Assembly (NCBI RefSeq): GCF_014201145.1
Contig: NZ_JACHDP010000001.1
Location: 5,890,001 to 5,954,000, forward strand
Reading direction: 5' to 3'
DNA: 64,000 nt
From: Micromonospora parathelypteridis
GTDB lineage: Bacteria > Actinomycetota > Actinomycetes > Mycobacteriales > Micromonosporaceae
Below, in pieces: positions 62,521 through 64,000 of this stretch (within the stretch, counting starts at the first letter, position 1; every line of letters begins with the position of its first letter). Under the pieces are notes generated by a model. The model did no database searches. It saw only the letters and a list, made by a program, of their open reading frames with translations, and was not told the DNA's origin. Position numbers and translations under genes: made by a program.

Positions 62521-63461
62521 GTCGCCTTCTCCATGATCTGGTAGGGCTCGCGAGGACAGTGGACCTGGTCGATCCAGACGGTGGGTCGTAGCGCGGCGCA
62601 ACCGCGGTGTACCAGTCGCAGACGCTCGTCGTAGTCGGGCTCGTCGGGCGACAGCAAGATCCCGACGGCCGTGCCGCTGTGCGCCACCACCACGCCAAGG
62701 CCGTCGGCCGCTCTACAGAGACTGACCATCGCCGGCAGCGTCTTCTTGGGGTGCAGTCGTTGGTTCATCTCGGCGCTGCGGGTGGCCACCCGCCCGATTT
62801 CCGCGACGTCCCCGAGCAGCATGGCCTGCGAGATCTGGTCCAGAAGCTCGGCGTACTCGCACTTGTCGCGCGGTTGGAAGGGCTTGGGCAGCCGGTTGAA
62901 CTGAACCGTGTCGATCTCGCCGCCTTCGTCGAGGCCGACGATGGTCAATGGCGGCAGCGGTCCCAGCCGCCGGTGCAGCCGCACCTCCCGGTGGCGGAAC
63001 GCCACCACGTCGGAGTACATGATTCCGTCGGAGGGTTCGATCTCGCGCAGCAACGCCTCGATGTCCTGAGGCCCGAGGGGCTGGCCGAGCGCCTGACCGA
63101 CCGCGCGGGCGACGGCGACCAAGTCGGCCGAGGAACTGGCCAGCCCCTTCCCGACAGGGAGGTCGCTGGAGATGATCAGGTGGCCGCCGCCGTGGTGGCC
63201 CAGCGACCGAAGCAGGCTGCGGGCCAGGAGCAGGGACTTGGTCTTGCCCGCCGGCGAGACGGTCAGCTCGGTGGCTTCGGGGTCGAGGATGACGCGTACC
63301 CGCACTCCGCGCTGGATCGGGAGCGTGACGAGGAAGTCGACGTCGTCGGGAAGGACTCCCTGCAGCAACTCGCCGAACGTGCCGTGCGCCGTGCCAGTGC
63401 CGACCTGCGGATGCGCGCGCTCCGACGCGATCGGCGCGAGAGCGAGAGGACTTTCGGTCAT
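62502..63461 (-). CDS. GHMP kinase, PduX-like (probable threonine kinase)
   Basis: About 319 residues. The ATP-binding GHMP motif is ISSDLPVGKGLASSSADLVA near residue 100, and the late glycine motif is VVVAHSGTAVGILLSP. The N-terminus GTGTAHGTFGELLQG resembles PduX, the L-threonine kinase of cobalamin synthesis. No cobalamin genes are near, and the next gene is a cysteine synthase-like enzyme. Phosphothreonine for a 2,3-diaminobutyrate route is therefore the better guess. It overlaps that gene by 19 bases. The ATG at 63461 is chosen. Confidence 0.85.
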   Translation of the reverse strand: MTESPLALAPIASERAHPQVGTGTAHGTFGELLQGVLPDDVDFLVTLPIQRGVRVRVILDPEATELTVSPAGKTKSLLLARSLLRSLGHHGGGHLIISSDLPVGKGLASSSADLVAVARAVGQALGQPLGPQDIEALLREIEPSDGIMYSDVVAFRHREVRLHRRLGPLPPLTIVGLDEGGEIDTVQFNRLPKPFQPRDKCEYAELLDQISQAMLLGDVAEIGRVATRSAEMNQRLHPKKTLPAMVSLCRAADGLGVVVAHSGTAVGILLSPDEPDYDERLRLVHRGCAALRPTVWIDQVHCPREPYQIMEKATWPPRM

Positions 63462-63468
63462 CGCGTCA

Positions 63469-64000
63469 TCACCCTTCACCATGGCTGGTTGGGCAGAGGT
63501 CGTTGAAGTAGGACGGGCGGGGCTCACCGGTGGGCAGCCCGAGCTCGGAGTCGACGCTGTCGACCGCCATGGCGGCGGCGGCCTCATGCTGTGTCCAGGC
63601 CTTCGTCGCCTCGGTCACTCGGCCGCGCTGCCCGTCCAGCAGGGCACGGACGTGGACCGGGTTGGCGGAGCCGGTGGACGTCTTGCGGGACAGGAGAGCC
63701 ACGGGGTCGGCCACGTCGGCGAGGATCCGCTCGGCGTCGGGAATGTCGTAGCCGTCTTCGGCCGCGAGCCGCCGAAGCAGGCTCGCGTCCCCCTCGCCCG
63801 GCGGTCTGCCGTCGGCGATCAACGCGCTGATGTAGCGGCCGGTCAGGACCTGAGCGCAGCGCCACGGCACCCCGTGGCGGAGGGTGAGGTCGTTGGCCAG
63901 AGCGAAGGCGCCCAGGTGTTCCTCACGGCTCCGCCCGAGCGCCCGTCCCCGGTCGAGGCGCAGGTTGTCCAGTACGGCGGTGAGCAGCCGCAGGGTGCCC
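63469..64000 (-). CDS. Argininosuccinate lyase-like protein, C-terminal part (cut by the window)
   Basis: The frame is open to the right edge, so only the last 177 residues or so are visible. They match the C-terminal domain of argininosuccinate lyase/fumarase-superfamily proteins. A helix TLRLLTAVLDNLRLDRGRAL is followed by FALANDLTLRHGVPWRCAQ and a tail ADVADPVALLSRKTSTGSAN, like the family's DP-x(n)-R-x-GG-x-AP region. Such a lyase would split an N-succinyl (aspartate-derived) adduct to release fumarate and the free diamino acid. It is first, as seen here, in the kinase/PLP-synthase/ATP-grasp operon. Confidence 0.78.
   Translation of the reverse strand, partial: GTLRLLTAVLDNLRLDRGRALGRSREEHLGAFALANDLTLRHGVPWRCAQVLTGRYISALIADGRPPGEGDASLLRRLAAEDGYDIPDAERILADVADPVALLSRKTSTGSANPVHVRALLDGQRGRVTEATKAWTQHEAAAAMAVDSVDSELGLPTGEPRPSYFNDLCPTSHGEG

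Overview
The window is GC-rich actinobacterial DNA with tightly packed, often ATGA-overlapping operons. It shows large AfsR/SARP-type regulators, MbtH proteins, multi-domain NRPSs and many MarR/TetR/ArsR regulator pairs. A Micromonospora/Streptomyces-like actinomycete fits, but nothing seen fixes the genus.

Region 1 (about 1-16,150) is ordinary chromosome. In order it holds: the 3' part of an AfsR-like regulator; a VOC protein; a DsbA-like/VKOR disulfide pair; a CmtR-like metal sensor with a CDF exporter; a TetR gene; a MarR-MFS operon; a PAP2 membrane protein; an ArsR-SRPBCC pair; an MscS channel; a broken zinc alcohol dehydrogenase; a quinone oxidoreductase with a divergent TetR; and a membrane protein of unknown role. 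A gene-poor stretch (14,882-16,152) with two perfect hairpins ends the region.

Region 2 (about 16,150 to the right edge) is a nonribosomal peptide cluster that continues past the window. A seven-gene minus-strand operon (21,411 down to 16,153) runs mbtH, FkbK/ZmaG-like dehydrogenase, free ACP, acylating acetaldehyde dehydrogenase, 4-hydroxy-2-oxovalerate aldolase, O-methyltransferase, 2-keto-4-pentenoate hydratase. Divergently (21,628-31,193) lie a three-subunit molybdenum hydroxylase, NRPS-1 (A-T-C-A-T) and an Sfp-type PPTase. Minus-strand genes from 31,239 to 42,776 are a free C domain, NRPS-2 (C-A-T), NRPS-3 (A-T), xdhC, a 39-residue repeat peptide and a complete AfsR-type regulator. From 43,228 to 56,383 lie an amino acid:carrier-protein ligase, an acyl-CoA dehydrogenase-like protein, a free acyltransferase, NRPS-4 (C-A-T-C-T-C-T plus a serine beta-lactamase/PBP-like domain), a second mbtH and an MFS exporter. 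From 56,490 rightwards come a type II thioesterase, an M20 amidohydrolase, a LOG-family protein, a threonine aldolase-like enzyme, an ATP-grasp ligase, and a kinase/PLP-synthase/lyase set that looks like a 2,3-diaminobutyrate pathway.

Inferred working: two Asn-like adenylation domains, a beta-modified diamino acid and specially made acyl/aminoacyl-ACP units feed a dissociated assembly line. Two NRPS-4 modules lack adenylation domains and are probably loaded in trans. Release probably uses the fused PBP-like domain, because no ordinary C-terminal thioesterase is visible. The AfsR-type regulator may act through 11-bp-periodic direct repeats found before both mbtH genes, and through a separate repeat set before the small repeat peptide. 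That peptide sits where afsS sits relative to afsR in Streptomyces coelicolor. I do not recognise the product.
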